Made by a program: the position numbers and the translations under genes. A stretch of DNA of 44,440 bases from contig JACZJC010000044.1 of NCBI GenBank assembly GCA_014860745.1, positions 1-44,440 on the forward strand, read 5' to 3'. The stretch is from Anaerolineales bacterium. Its GTDB lineage: Bacteria; Chloroflexota; Anaerolineae; Anaerolineales; Villigracilaceae. The notes beneath the pieces are model-generated. The model did no database searches. It saw only the letters and a list, made by a program, of their open reading frames with translations, and was not told the origin of the DNA. Shown here piece after piece: positions 36,772 to 44,440 of the stretch (its first letter is position 1; every line of letters begins with the position of its first letter).

Positions 36772-37640
36772 ACATTCTCGAAAAAATCATCGAACACAAA
36801 AAGCTGGAGATTGCGGCGCTCGACGCCCCAGCCTTACGCCTCGCCGCGGACTCTTCTCCCACGCCTCGAGATTTTCTCTCCGCCATCAAGCGCCGCCGCT
36901 TCGGATATGATCCCAGCATGGGACTCCGCCCGAGCCTGATCGCTGAACTCAAACGTGCCTCTCCCTCCAAAGGGATTCTCGCCCCGCACCTAGACCTCTT
37001 CCAAGTGGCGGACATCTACGCCCAAAACGGCGCATCTGCCATCAGCGTGTTGACCGATGAAAAGTTCTTCATGGGAAGTCTCGACACACTCCGCCAATTA
37101 CAAATTACCAATCACCAATTACCTCTCTTACGAAAAGACTTCATCATTCACGAAACCCAACTCTACGAGTCCCGCGCCAATGGAGCGGACGCCATCCTCC
37201 TCATCGCCGCGGCGTTGATAGATGATGCCCTCTTCGCTGATTTACATGCCTGTGCTTTGAGTTTGGGATTGACCGCCTTGGTTGAAGTCCACGACGAAAC
37301 CGAGACCGAACGAGCCTTGAAGCTGAAAGATGTGAACTTGATCGGGATTAATAATCGTAATCTTGCCACATTCGATGTCACCCTCGAAACGACAGAAAAA
37401 CTCCGCCCGATGATTCCCTCTGAGATTATGGTCGTTGCTGAAAGTGGAATTTTCACAGCCAGCGATGTTGAACGCTTATCCAAAGCCAATGTAGATGCAA
37501 TCCTTGTCGGTGAGGCATTGGTGACATCGAAAGATATCCCTACCAAAGTTCGCGAACTCGTAGGGACAGGGCTTGCCCCTGTCCGCACTGCGGATTCTGA
37601 AAATCAGGGCGACCCTCGCGGTCGCCCCTACAAATCATGA
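36768..37640 (+). CDS. trpC: Indole-3-glycerol phosphate synthase
   Basis: The 290-residue TIM-barrel enzyme closes the indole ring of CdRP. Family motifs are [12 protein letters not shown] (about 57-68), [28 protein letters not shown] and VAESGI, with VGEAL before the end. Two stretches look foreign. [11 protein letters not shown] (about 109-119), between helix and strand, is encoded by a heptad repeat (37094-37128) but keeps about normal spacing. The last 25 residues or so, from VGTGLAPV onward, are encoded by a GTAGGG-type repeat and extend past the usual end of the enzyme. It overlaps trpGD by 4 bp and trpF by 4 bp. Confidence 0.95.
   Translation: MNILEKIIEHKKLEIAALDAPALRLAADSSPTPRDFLSAIKRRRFGYDPSMGLRPSLIAELKRASPSKGILAPHLDLFQVADIYAQNGASAISVLTDEKFFMGSLDTLRQLQITNHQLPLLRKDFIIHETQLYESRANGADAILLIAAALIDDALFADLHACALSLGLTALVEVHDETETERALKLKDVNLIGINNRNLATFDVTLETTEKLRPMIPSEIMVVAESGIFTASDVERLSKANVDAILVGEALVTSKDIPTKVRELVGTGLAPVRTADSENQGDPRGRPYKS
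37094..37128. repeat. Heptad-periodic repeat inside trpC
   Basis: Five 7-bp units in register: CCAATTA (37094-37100), CAAATTA, CCAATCA, CCAATTA and CCTCTCT. It is closely related to the units at 18447-18460 and 18850-18884 and is read in frame by trpC. Confidence 0.75.
37560..37631. repeat. GTAGGG-type double-hairpin repeat forming the trpC 3' end (copy 2)
   Basis: It starts GTAGGG and ends CCCCTAC. Inside, GGACAGGG/CCCTGTCC-type and GGGCGACC/GGTCGCCC hairpins are present, the same layout as 32391-32441. It is translated as the extra C-terminal tail of TrpC and ends 5 bp before the trpF ATG. Confidence 0.82.
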
Positions 37641-38284
37641 CAATCGTAAAAATCTGCGGCATCAAAACATTGAATGACTCCCGCGCTGCCATCGAAGCAG
37701 GTGCAGATTATTTGGGATTCAACTTCTATCCCAAAAGTGTACGCTTTATTGAAAAACAAGCCTGCATGGAAATCACATCTGTTTTGAAAAAAGAATTTCT
37801 GCATATCAAACTGGTTGGTGTGTTTGTCAATTTATCCGTTGTAGAGGTGAAAGACATTCTGCAAACCTGTTCATTGGATTTAGCGCAGTTGCATGGTGAT
37901 GAGACGCCAGAGATGATCGCAGCATTCAATGGCAAAGCCTTCAAAGCTTTTCGTGGAATTCCCGAAAGTGTAGATGGATTTGCTAGAAATGATTCGCCTG
38001 CAATTTTGGTGGATGCTTCGGTGAAAGGTGTTTACGGCGGAAGCGGCATCACTGCCGATTGGGATGGTGCAGCGGAACTGGCGAAGAAGTATCCGTTGCT
38101 ACTGGCGGGCGGACTCACTTCAGAGAATGTCGCGGAGGCGGTGAGCAGAGTCAAGCCGTGGGGTGTGGATGTGGCTTCGGGGGTGGAGTCAGCCCCGGGT
38201 GAGAAAGATGCGGGGAAGATGTCCGCATTTGTAAAGGCAGTCAAGGGACTTGAGAATGAGACTAATTCAGTCTCCAGCCTCTAA
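37637..38284 (+). CDS. trpF: Phosphoribosylanthranilate isomerase
   Basis: The 215-residue TIM-barrel enzyme converts PRA to CdRP. Cys7, the general base, is in VKICGIK; the general acid Asp is in ILVDASVKG. QLHGDE, GGSGITADW and LAGGLTSENV are further family motifs. The start overlaps the trpC stop by 4 bp and has no Shine-Dalgarno of its own, since the upstream bases belong to a palindromic repeat, so translation probably depends on trpC. The last codons and stop fall in a short heptad run (38269-38296). Confidence 0.95.
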   Translation: MTIVKICGIKTLNDSRAAIEAGADYLGFNFYPKSVRFIEKQACMEITSVLKKEFLHIKLVGVFVNLSVVEVKDILQTCSLDLAQLHGDETPEMIAAFNGKAFKAFRGIPESVDGFARNDSPAILVDASVKGVYGGSGITADWDGAAELAKKYPLLLAGGLTSENVAEAVSRVKPWGVDVASGVESAPGEKDAGKMSAFVKAVKGLENETNSVSSL

Positions 38285-38296
38285 TCTCCAATTTTT
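38269..38296. repeat. Short heptad run at the trpF-trpB junction
   Basis: AGTCTCC, AGCCTCT, AATCTCC and AATTTTT follow in 7-bp register and cover the trpF stop codon. A near-identical run, AGTCTCC, AGTCCCT, AATCTCC, precedes trpA at 39590-39610. Confidence 0.65.
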
Positions 38297-38308
38297 ACTT
38301 GAGGAATT

Positions 38309-39499
38309 ATGAAAACATTATTACCAGCAAAATTCGGTCCGTATGGCGGACAGTTCGTGCCAGAGACATTGATGCCCGCGTTGATCGAGTTGGAAGAGGC
38401 ATTCGTATCGGCGAAAGCTGACGCCGCGTTTCAAGCGGAGTTCAACAAATTGATGGCGTCGTTCGTGGGGCGACCGACACCGTTGACATACGCAAAACGT
38501 CTCTCGGAAAAATTGGGCGGCGCGCAGATCTATTTGAAGCGCGAAGACTTGGCGCACACGGGCGCGCATAAAATCAACAATGCGTTGGGGCAAGCTCTTC
38601 TCGTGAAGCGGATGGGGAAGCGGCGCATCGTGGCAGAGACGGGTGCGGGGCAGCATGGAGTTGCGTCGGCAACGGTGGCGGCGTTATTGGGACTCGAATG
38701 TGTTGTGTACATGGGCGTAGTGGATATAGCGCGGCAGGAGCCGAATGTGTTCCGCATGAAGTTGCTTGGCGCGGAGGTGCGACCTGTGACGTCGGGCACG
38801 CAGACGTTGAAGGATGCCATCAATGAAGCGATCCGTGATTGGGTAACAAATGTGCGCGATACACATTATCTGCTTGGCTCGGCGCTGGGACCGCATCCGT
38901 ACCCGACGATCGTGCGTGAGTTTCAATCTGTGATCGGGACGGAAGCGCGCGAACAGATGCTGCTGGAAGTGGGACGCTTGCCTGATACGGTCATTGCCTG
39001 TGTGGGCGGCGGGTCGAATGCGATCGGAGTCTTTAGCGGATTTGTGAACGATGAACATGTGGAATTGATCGGCGTCGAAGCGGGCGGAAGCGGAATCGAA
39101 ACGGGTAAACACGCGGCGAGATTTGGTGAACCCGCGAGAGGACGAGTTGGTGTGATTCATGGAACAAGAACTTATGTTTTGCAGGATGAAGATGGTCAGA
39201 TCGCAGAGACGCATTCCGTTTCGGCGGGATTGGATTATGCGGCGGTCGGTCCTGAACATGCGTTGCTGCGCGATACCGAGCGGGCGTTTTACACCTCCGC
39301 AACGGATGATGAAGCATTGAGCGCGTTCCATACGTTGTGCCACACTGAAGGGATTATCCCCGCGTTGGAGTCTTCTCATGCAGTGGCGGAGGTCATCAAG
39401 CGCGCACCGAAGATGAGGAAGGATCAGGTGATCCTGGTTAATCTTTCGGGAAGAGGGGATAAGGATTTGAATACTGTCATTAAAGAGATTGGAGACTAG
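38309..39499 (+). CDS. trpB: Tryptophan synthase beta chain
   Basis: At 396 residues this is a normal-length TrpB1-type enzyme, which joins indole and serine using PLP. The PLP-binding Lys88 is in [15 protein letters not shown] and the catalytic Glu110 in [13 protein letters not shown]. The phosphate-binding loop reads [10 protein letters not shown], and [10 protein letters not shown] is near the end. It works in a complex with TrpA, encoded next. The Shine-Dalgarno is GAGGAA. The 126-bp gap to trpA carries heptad-like sequence at both ends. Confidence 0.97.
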   Translation: MKTLLPAKFGPYGGQFVPETLMPALIELEEAFVSAKADAAFQAEFNKLMASFVGRPTPLTYAKRLSEKLGGAQIYLKREDLAHTGAHKINNALGQALLVKRMGKRRIVAETGAGQHGVASATVAALLGLECVVYMGVVDIARQEPNVFRMKLLGAEVRPVTSGTQTLKDAINEAIRDWVTNVRDTHYLLGSALGPHPYPTIVREFQSVIGTEAREQMLLEVGRLPDTVIACVGGGSNAIGVFSGFVNDEHVELIGVEAGGSGIETGKHAARFGEPARGRVGVIHGTRTYVLQDEDGQIAETHSVSAGLDYAAVGPEHALLRDTERAFYTSATDDEALSAFHTLCHTEGIIPALESSHAVAEVIKRAPKMRKDQVILVNLSGRGDKDLNTVIKEIGD

Positions 39500-39617
39500 G
39501 ATTGGATGTTGGTGTGATTCTCCGAAGGCGTGACGGTTTTTCGACGAAGTTATCTTGAGGGGTGGCGAGCGAAAACCACAAGCCTGTGAAGTCTCCAGTC
39601 CCTAATCTCCAGTTATG
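39485..39617. repeat. Heptad-like arms flanking the trpB-trpA gap
   Basis: GAGATTGGAGACT (39485-39497) at the trpB stop and AGTCTCC, AGTCCCT, AATCTCC (39590-39610) before trpA are reverse-complement related. The sequence between, 39511-39589, shows no gene and no known element. The last unit merges with the trpA ribosome-binding region. Confidence 0.5.
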
Positions 39618-39625
39618 AGGAAACC

Positions 39626-40405
39626 ATGCATCGAATCGAATCTGCTTTTTCGAACAAACCCATCTTCATGCCCTATTTTCCTTTGGGTTATCCTGACCTG
39701 CCTACGTCCATCGACGTGATCGAAGCACTCGCCCAAAATGGCGCGGACTTGATCGAAGTGGGGCTGTCGTTCTCCGATCCGCTCGCGGATGGACCTGTGA
39801 TTCAGCATGCGACACAAATCGCCTTGGAGAAGGGAATCACGGTCAAGAAGTCGCTTGAAGCTGTGCAGGAATTGCGCAAACGCGGCGTGGACATCCCGTT
39901 GATCCTGATGGGTTACTACAATCCCATGCTGGCGTATGGATTGGAGAAATTTATCCGTGATGCGAAAGAGGCGGGCGTGGATGGATTCATCGTCCCTGAT
40001 CTGCCAGCAGAGGAGTCGAAAGAATTTGAAGATGTGGCGGGTAATATGCCGTTAATCCGCATGTTGGCGCCGACCTCGCCTGATGAACGTATGGAATCCA
40101 TTGCGCGAACTGCGAAGGGATTTATTTATCTGGTCTCTGTCACAGGTGTGACAGGTGCGCTTACTGCCATATCAGATGGACTTGGCGATTTGATTCAGCG
40201 TGTGCGAGATCACACGTCCGTGCCTGTGTGCGTGGGATTCGGAATCGGCACGCCCGAGCAGGCCAAACAAGTTGGTGCGTTGGCGGATGGAGTCATTGTC
40301 GGCTCGGCATGTGTGAAAATGATTGGGGGGAGTCAAAAGCCTGTTGAAACGGCGAAACAGTTTGCGGCGGAGTTCCGAGACGCGTTATTGGAATTGAGAA
40401 AATAA
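39626..40405 (+). CDS. trpA: Tryptophan synthase alpha chain
   Basis: The 259-residue TIM-barrel protein splits indole-3-glycerol phosphate into indole and glyceraldehyde 3-phosphate. Catalytic residues correspond to Glu44 and Asp55 in DLIEVGLSFSDPLADGPVIQ. ILMGYYNPM, DGFIVPDLP, YLVSVTGVTGA and VGFGIGTPEQA are family motifs. It is the last gene of the trp operon and has a GAGGAA Shine-Dalgarno. No convincing terminator with a T-run is seen in the 81 bp before the convergent cupin gene. Confidence 0.97.
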   Translation: MHRIESAFSNKPIFMPYFPLGYPDLPTSIDVIEALAQNGADLIEVGLSFSDPLADGPVIQHATQIALEKGITVKKSLEAVQELRKRGVDIPLILMGYYNPMLAYGLEKFIRDAKEAGVDGFIVPDLPAEESKEFEDVAGNMPLIRMLAPTSPDERMESIARTAKGFIYLVSVTGVTGALTAISDGLGDLIQRVRDHTSVPVCVGFGIGTPEQAKQVGALADGVIVGSACVKMIGGSQKPVETAKQFAAEFRDALLELRK

Positions 40406-40486
40406 AATCAGGCGGTCAGTTCTCCGCGTAGATCGGTTTGCATCAGCCCTTGCTCTCATCTACAGGATTTGACTGATAGTTTGCCG

Positions 40487-40936
40487 TTATTCCAACCACT
40501 CAATTCCATACTTTTGAGAGATTTCCCAGTGCTTCGCGTCGTCCATCGTGCCCAGTTGCAAGGCGGATTCGAGTTCGTCAAAGAATAGCTCCATGCCGCC
40601 CGGGATTGCCAGCGCCAAAATTCTGAGGGGCACTTTCAGCGGATTGTAGAGCGCATGCGGAATCCATTTGGGCAGATGCGCAACACCGCCCGCACTGGCT
40701 TCCAGTTTGTCATTGCCCAGCCTGATCTGGATCGTTCCTTGAATGACGTATACGATTTCATCCTCATACGAATGTACATGCAGGCGATTTCCGCTTTCGG
40801 GGTCGAATTCTGATTCAAAAAGGTAATAATCGCTCCCAGTTTGTTGACTTGTCAATTTATGGGTAACGCCGACCAGTTTCAAAAACCTGCCTGAGCCTGG
40901 CGGTATTAAGATCGGTTTTGGGATGACAGGTTCCAT
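40487..40936 (-). CDS. Cupin-domain protein
   Basis: Starting at MEPVIPKP gives a 149-residue single-domain cupin. Cupin motif 1 is complete (GNRLHVHSYEDEIVYVIQG, with the metal-binding His, His and Glu), and motif 2 has HLPKWIPHALYNP. Small cupins of this type bind a metal and act as dioxygenases, isomerases or sensors; the substrate cannot be named. The internal ATG was chosen over 40972 because GAGGAAG lies just before it. It is probably co-transcribed with the SRPBCC gene upstream, although a 13-bp inverted repeat lies between them. Confidence 0.85.
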   Translation of the reverse strand: MEPVIPKPILIPPGSGRFLKLVGVTHKLTSQQTGSDYYLFESEFDPESGNRLHVHSYEDEIVYVIQGTIQIRLGNDKLEASAGGVAHLPKWIPHALYNPLKVPLRILALAIPGGMELFFDELESALQLGTMDDAKHWEISQKYGIEWLE

Positions 40937-40956
40937 ACTTCCTCGATTAATATTTA

Positions 40957-40989
40957 CTTGTCTGCCCAACAAAGTATTGGGCAGACAAG
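40957..40989. promoter_or_regulatory. 13-bp perfect inverted repeat upstream of the cupin gene
   Basis: CTTGTCTGCCCAA (40957-40969) and TTGGGCAGACAAG (40977-40989) flank a 7-nt centre, 21 bp before the cupin ATG. No T-run follows on the minus strand. It may be a regulator-binding site or an mRNA hairpin. Confidence 0.55.
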
Positions 40990-41024
40990 GGTGCTGGTCG
41001 TTTTTCAGCTATGGACGAATTCTT

Positions 41025-41510
41025 TCATTTGTGGGCTTGTTCCACATAGTCGCGCAAGCGGGCGAGACCTCGGTCAATTATTTTTGCTGTCATGAAAATG
41101 TCCATCAACCTTACCACCCCTACCTGTAATAAAGATCGCATCATCTTGCTTGAAATTTCATCAGGAACAAATCCGCGGCTAATGGTCACACGCGTGCCCT
41201 CTGGCACCTTTTCAAGCCGATAAGTAAAGGTCATGCCTGCTTTTCCCATCGCCGAATGCTGGCTAACGGAGTGGAACTGGAACAGGTGTGGACGCTCCAA
41301 CGCCATGATGGTGCATTCGTCGTGCATGACATCCTTGTCCATAACGCCGACCGAACGCCAGCGACTGCCAACCTTCACAGGACCTTCGAATAAAAGCTCC
41401 AGCTCGGACATCTCTCCCCACTTCTTATGGGATGCTACGTCGAGCAGGTTGTCGTAGACCTGCTCCGGCGTTGCATGAATAACGATACTTCGTTCAAAAC
41501 TGTAAGCCAT
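41025..41510 (-). CDS. SRPBCC (START-like) family protein
   Basis: The 161-residue protein opens with SFERSIVIHATPEQVYDNLLDVASHKKW, the classic first strand and helix of SRPBCC ligand-binding folds. It continues with a beta-rich centre (VGSRWRSVGV, MTFTYRLEKVPEGTRVTISRG) and ends in a long C-terminal helix. The family binds hydrophobic ligands and includes polyketide cyclases and lipid carriers; no catalytic residue can be assigned. It is paired with the cupin gene, suggesting a shared small-molecule role. It has a strong Shine-Dalgarno (AAAAGGAGA). Confidence 0.85.
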   Translation of the reverse strand: MAYSFERSIVIHATPEQVYDNLLDVASHKKWGEMSELELLFEGPVKVGSRWRSVGVMDKDVMHDECTIMALERPHLFQFHSVSQHSAMGKAGMTFTYRLEKVPEGTRVTISRGFVPDEISSKMMRSLLQVGVVRLMDIFMTAKIIDRGLARLRDYVEQAHK

Positions 41511-41657
41511 GTTAGTCTCCTTTTTTGATGTTCCAACTATACACCTGCCTGAACTTCAAAACTTGACATTTTTCTCCAAAAATTCTCGAAGAAGTCTTAA
41601 TTCGGCTATACTTTCCCTTTCATTAGTATTTTGGCTTGCTCTTGGAGTAAATTTATT

Positions 41658-44339
41658 TTGAGTCCCACAGCCGTTACCCCCGATCAATTTTTCACTTTTG
41701 GTGATCTGGTTAAACACCTTCGCCGACAGGCGCATCTGACTCAGATGGAGCTCGCCATGGCAGTCGGATATAGCGATGCGCAGATCAGCCGTATTGAAAA
41801 GAATCAACGGACACCAGACGCGGCAACGATTACGGCTTTGTTTGTTCCTGCCTTGGGACTCGAAAATGATTCAAAGTGGGTGACACGTTTGCTCGAACTC
41901 GCAAAAGACAAGCATCAAAGCCCTTCAGATAATTCCCAAACAAATAGCACGCCGCATAATCTCCCTCATCAATTGACCAGTTTTATCGGGCGTGAAAAGG
42001 AAATCTCTGAAGTCACAGACCTGTTAAAAGCTCATCATCTCGTCACCCTCACTGGTCCGGGCGGCACAGGCAAAACTCGCCTCTCGCTTCAGGTCGTGTC
42101 CGATCTACTTACCATCTATCCTGATGGAGTCTGGTTGGTTGAGTTTGCCTCCATCAGCGAGCCCGCCTTGGTCGCATTTGAAGTTGCAAATTGGGTCGGG
42201 TTGAAAGAGTCGAGCAAATCAGCGCCTTCTGTCATCGAAGTACTGGTCGGATATTTTCGCTCTCGCAAGGCGCTGCTTATTTTTGATAATTGCGAACATC
42301 TCATCGAACCCATCGCGCATCTGGCGGATCTGCTCACGCAGGCATGCAGGGATGTGGTCATTCTCGCCACCAGCCGCGAAACGCTTGGGGTTAAGGGCGA
42401 GATCGCCTACGCTGTGCCTCCGCTCAATATTCCAGATTCCAAATCAGATCTTTCCACTTTAATGGATTCCGAATCTGGACGCCTCTTCGTGGAACGCGCC
42501 TCGACTGCCTCTACGAGTTTTTCCCTGACCCAGGCAAACGCTTCAACCATCGCCCAAATCTGCCTCCGTTTAGACGGCATTCCCCTCGCCCTCGAGTTGG
42601 CGGCGGCGCGTGTCAAAATGATGACGGTGGATGAAATTTCAAAACGTCTCGATGACCGCTTCCGCCTGCTGAAAGGCGGCGCACGGACAACAATCCCGCG
42701 CCAACAAACCTTACGCTCCATGATCGACTGGAGCTACAACCTGCTCTCGGAACAGGAAAAAATTCTATTCCGCAGGCTGTCTGTCTTCGTCGGCGGCTGG
42801 ACGCTTGAAGCCGCAGAATCAGTTTGCGGCGGCGAAGGAAGCGGAAGTCTCGAATCCAACCAGATCCTCGACCTGCTGTCGCAACTGGTCAACAAATCGT
42901 TGGTGCTTGTCGAAACCAGACGAGCCGAAAGCCACTATCACTTTTTGGAAACGATCCGTCAGTATGCCCTTGAACAATTGTCTGAAGCCGAAGAAGCATC
43001 TTCGATGCGGGCGAATCATCTGGCTTATTTTATGAAGCTGGCGGAAGAAGCCGAACCAGAGTTGTATCGTTCAGATCAAATATTCTGGATGAACAAATTA
43101 GACGATGAGCTGGATAACCTGCGCCTGGCTTTGGAATGGGCGATTGCTGCTGATGCGAAACTTGGTATGCGTTTATTGGTTTCTCTGGCTTTGTATTGGG
43201 ATGCTCGCATCAATCCACAGGAGTGTGAAGCCTGGCTAACTCGCTTATTGGAACAGGTTCACGATGCGGATTCTCTGCGCGCTCGGGCGCTGGCATATCA
43301 TGGTTTGACCCTGACGAATCAAGGCAAATTTAACGAGGCGCGTACGAGCGCCAATCAAGGTCTGGATTTATCGCGCAGTATTTCAGATCAGTCTGCTGAA
43401 GCGTATAGCCTCTATATTTTGGGGGTGAGTTTTTGGCAGCAAGGGGCTTTCGAACATGGGGTTTCAATCATCAAACAGAGTCTGGCATTGTATGAGGCAG
43501 TGGGAGATAAACTGGGACAGGCAAACACCTTGATGCGGCTAGTAGGAGCCTCTGCTCAACATGACTCTGAAGCTTCGAAAGCCTATTTGGTTGAAGGTAT
43601 ACGTCTTCAACGTGAGTTGGGCAATCTTTCAGGGCTTGCCTTTTCCCTATACTTTCTTTCCATGTTTTTGACCTTGCAGGGCGATCTTTCCTCGCCGTTT
43701 CCCATGGCGGAAGAGGCTCATTCAATTTTTCAACGGCTTGAAGATCTCACAGGTGAGTCAAAAGTTTTTGCGATTTATGGGTATCTTGCATTTTTCAAAA
43801 ATGAGTATCAGGATTCCATCGCATACTTCAAGAAGGCGATCGAATTAAACGAAAAAAGTGGCAATTTCATGGGATTTCTTTGGAATCGCAGAGAGTTGGC
43901 GATGGCGCACCTTCATCACGGCGACATGGAGGAAGCCAAAGAACTGCTTCATGATTGCGTCCTACAGTTCCAAAAGATAAATGCTTTAGATGGATTGGCG
44001 AAAACTACCGAAACTGTGGCAAGCCTGTTCGTGAGACAAGAAGACCCCGTCCGCGCAGCGTTGCTGATCGCCTGGGCAGGCGACTTACGCCAAAAGAGTC
44101 GGTCCATTGCCTGGCCCATGCAGAGGAAATTTATTGATAAGATTCTTGCAAAAATCCGCACCATGATCGATGAAACGAAATTTGCCGAGCTGTCCGCTCA
44201 AGGGCGCGCCATGACGATGGAGGCAGCAATCGCCTTGGCACTGGAAGGGATATCTGAATCATCACTTGCAAACAATGAAATCCCTGCCGGAAAGACAGAA
44301 TTAGACCTCTTGCATAAGTGTGTCATAATAGGCACATGA
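41658..44339 (+). CDS. XRE-type HTH - NB-ARC - TPR STAND regulator, 3' end altered by an insertion sequence
   Basis: With the TTG at 41658 the protein has 893 residues. This start is preferred over the TTG at 41631 because GGAG (41644-41647) precedes it. An N-terminal XRE helix-turn-helix (about 15-60, LVKHLRRQAHLTQMELAMAVG and DAQISRIEKNQRTP) binds DNA. An NB-ARC/AAA ATPase follows (FIGREKE, Walker A GPGGTGKT about 133-140, Walker B ALLIFDNCEHL, LATSRETLG, GIPLALELAAARV). The rest is TPR-like helical repeats. The layout resembles large signal-responsive regulators related to the MalT class. From about 44304 on, the reading frame appears to enter an insertion sequence, so the last dozen residues (DLLHKCVIIGT) are probably not original. 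Confidence 0.87.
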   Translation: MSPTAVTPDQFFTFGDLVKHLRRQAHLTQMELAMAVGYSDAQISRIEKNQRTPDAATITALFVPALGLENDSKWVTRLLELAKDKHQSPSDNSQTNSTPHNLPHQLTSFIGREKEISEVTDLLKAHHLVTLTGPGGTGKTRLSLQVVSDLLTIYPDGVWLVEFASISEPALVAFEVANWVGLKESSKSAPSVIEVLVGYFRSRKALLIFDNCEHLIEPIAHLADLLTQACRDVVILATSRETLGVKGEIAYAVPPLNIPDSKSDLSTLMDSESGRLFVERASTASTSFSLTQANASTIAQICLRLDGIPLALELAAARVKMMTVDEISKRLDDRFRLLKGGARTTIPRQQTLRSMIDWSYNLLSEQEKILFRRLSVFVGGWTLEAAESVCGGEGSGSLESNQILDLLSQLVNKSLVLVETRRAESHYHFLETIRQYALEQLSEAEEASSMRANHLAYFMKLAEEAEPELYRSDQIFWMNKLDDELDNLRLALEWAIAADAKLGMRLLVSLALYWDARINPQECEAWLTRLLEQVHDADSLRARALAYHGLTLTNQGKFNEARTSANQGLDLSRSISDQSAEAYSLYILGVSFWQQGAFEHGVSIIKQSLALYEAVGDKLGQANTLMRLVGASAQHDSEASKAYLVEGIRLQRELGNLSGLAFSLYFLSMFLTLQGDLSSPFPMAEEAHSIFQRLEDLTGESKVFAIYGYLAFFKNEYQDSIAYFKKAIELNEKSGNFMGFLWNRRELAMAHLHHGDMEEAKELLHDCVLQFQKINALDGLAKTTETVASLFVRQEDPVRAALLIAWAGDLRQKSRSIAWPMQRKFIDKILAKIRTMIDETKFAELSAQGRAMTMEAAIALALEGISESSLANNEIPAGKTELDLLHKCVIIGT

Positions 44340-44440
44340 ACTACGAAACAATCGAATATCTAAAAGATAGTGATTTCAAACGACTAACGGGTGTCCAGCG
44401 TGAAACCTTCGGCCAGATGCTCGCAGTCATCGAGAAAGGG
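44304..44440 (+). mobile_element. Left end of an IS5-type insertion sequence (partial)
   Basis: GACCTCTTGCATAAG (44304-44318) resembles, from memory, the terminal repeats of IS1031/ISL2-like IS5 elements, and it follows a TTA that could be the 3-bp target duplication. A transposase-like reading frame begins 32 bp inside. The right end is outside the window. Confidence 0.5.
44336..44440 (+). CDS. Probable IS5-family transposase, N-terminal fragment
   Basis: The ATG at 44336 overlaps the upstream stop by 4 bp, and the frame stays open to the window end (35 codons). It begins MNYETIEYLKDSDFKRLTGV and continues RETFGQMLAVIEKG. An N-terminal segment of the form FKRLTGVxxxTFxxM is typical of transposases with a helix-turn-helix before a DDE nuclease domain (HARBI1/IS5-like). 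The DDE domain is not visible here, so family assignment rests on this short segment and on the terminal-repeat-like sequence just upstream. Confidence 0.62.
   Translation, partial: MNYETIEYLKDSDFKRLTGVQRETFGQMLAVIEKG

Noticed and set aside
40406-40486. Terminator after trpA
   Set aside because: Weak complementary segments exist but no stable stem with a T-run, so no feature is called.
41631-41657. TTG at 41631 as start of the XRE-NB-ARC-TPR gene
   Set aside because: The TTG at 41658 has a GGAG at suitable distance and begins just before the conserved HTH region.

Overview
The window looks like a chromosomal segment of a Chloroflexota bacterium, most likely Anaerolineae. This is inferred from gene content, not from a database search: a pyruvate:ferredoxin oxidoreductase coupled to a DHOD-like flavoprotein, GAF-rich soluble hybrid kinases, NB-ARC/TPR STAND proteins, a T-box-controlled trp operon, and several families of short dispersed hairpin repeats. 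GC content is moderate and genes are densely packed.

Layout. (1) 1-600: 3' end of a 23S rRNA and a complete 5S rRNA. (2) 601-1342: promoter, a leader with a terminator-like hairpin, rpsU and infA. (3) 1312-5991, minus strand: nifJ (PFOR) overlapped by a DHOD-like gene, with a Rex/CRP-like palindrome upstream. (4) 6118-8771, minus: DUF4406-like protein, EamA transporter and Nudix hydrolase with overlapping ends, then a LysM lipoprotein. (5) 8867-17791, minus: a complete candidate phosphorelay made of a 2463-residue hybrid histidine kinase with eleven GAF domains, an HPt protein and a REC-class III nucleotide cyclase. (6) 17802-22174, minus: a corrinoid/one-carbon methyl-transfer cluster (MtaA-like protein, homocysteine methyltransferase, ferredoxin-ASKHA reactivator, small PF13769-like protein). 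(7) A HI0933/BaiN-type flavoprotein (minus), a PAS/GAF hybrid kinase (plus) and a small membrane protein (minus). (8) 27343-31860, plus: a protein of unknown function and a CHAT protease-NB-ARC-TPR protein, a candidate defence or signalling pair. (9) 31964-40405, plus: promoter, tryptophan T-box riboswitch and trpE-trpS-trpGD-trpC-trpF-trpB-trpA. (10) 40487-41510, minus: cupin and SRPBCC proteins. (11) 41658-44440, plus: an XRE-NB-ARC-TPR STAND regulator whose 3' end runs into what looks like an IS5-type insertion sequence with a partial transposase at the window edge.

The most unusual signals are not genes. At least seven places carry short arrays with a 7-bp period, several of them inverted (arm, spacer, reverse-complement arm). 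They lie between genes, over stop codons, and in frame inside coding sequences (MtaA-like, CHAT, trpC). Two other palindromic repeat families recur: one sits in the apical part of T-box Stem I and another encodes the C-terminal tail of TrpC. Together they suggest repeat elements that spread into functional RNA and protein sequence.

Functionally the trp operon is self-contained: uncharged tRNA-Trp read by the T-box would raise both tryptophan synthesis and tRNA charging (trpS). The kinase-HPt-cyclase block would convert many GAF-sensed inputs into a cyclic nucleotide, and a CRP-type site upstream of nifJ offers one possible, unproven target.
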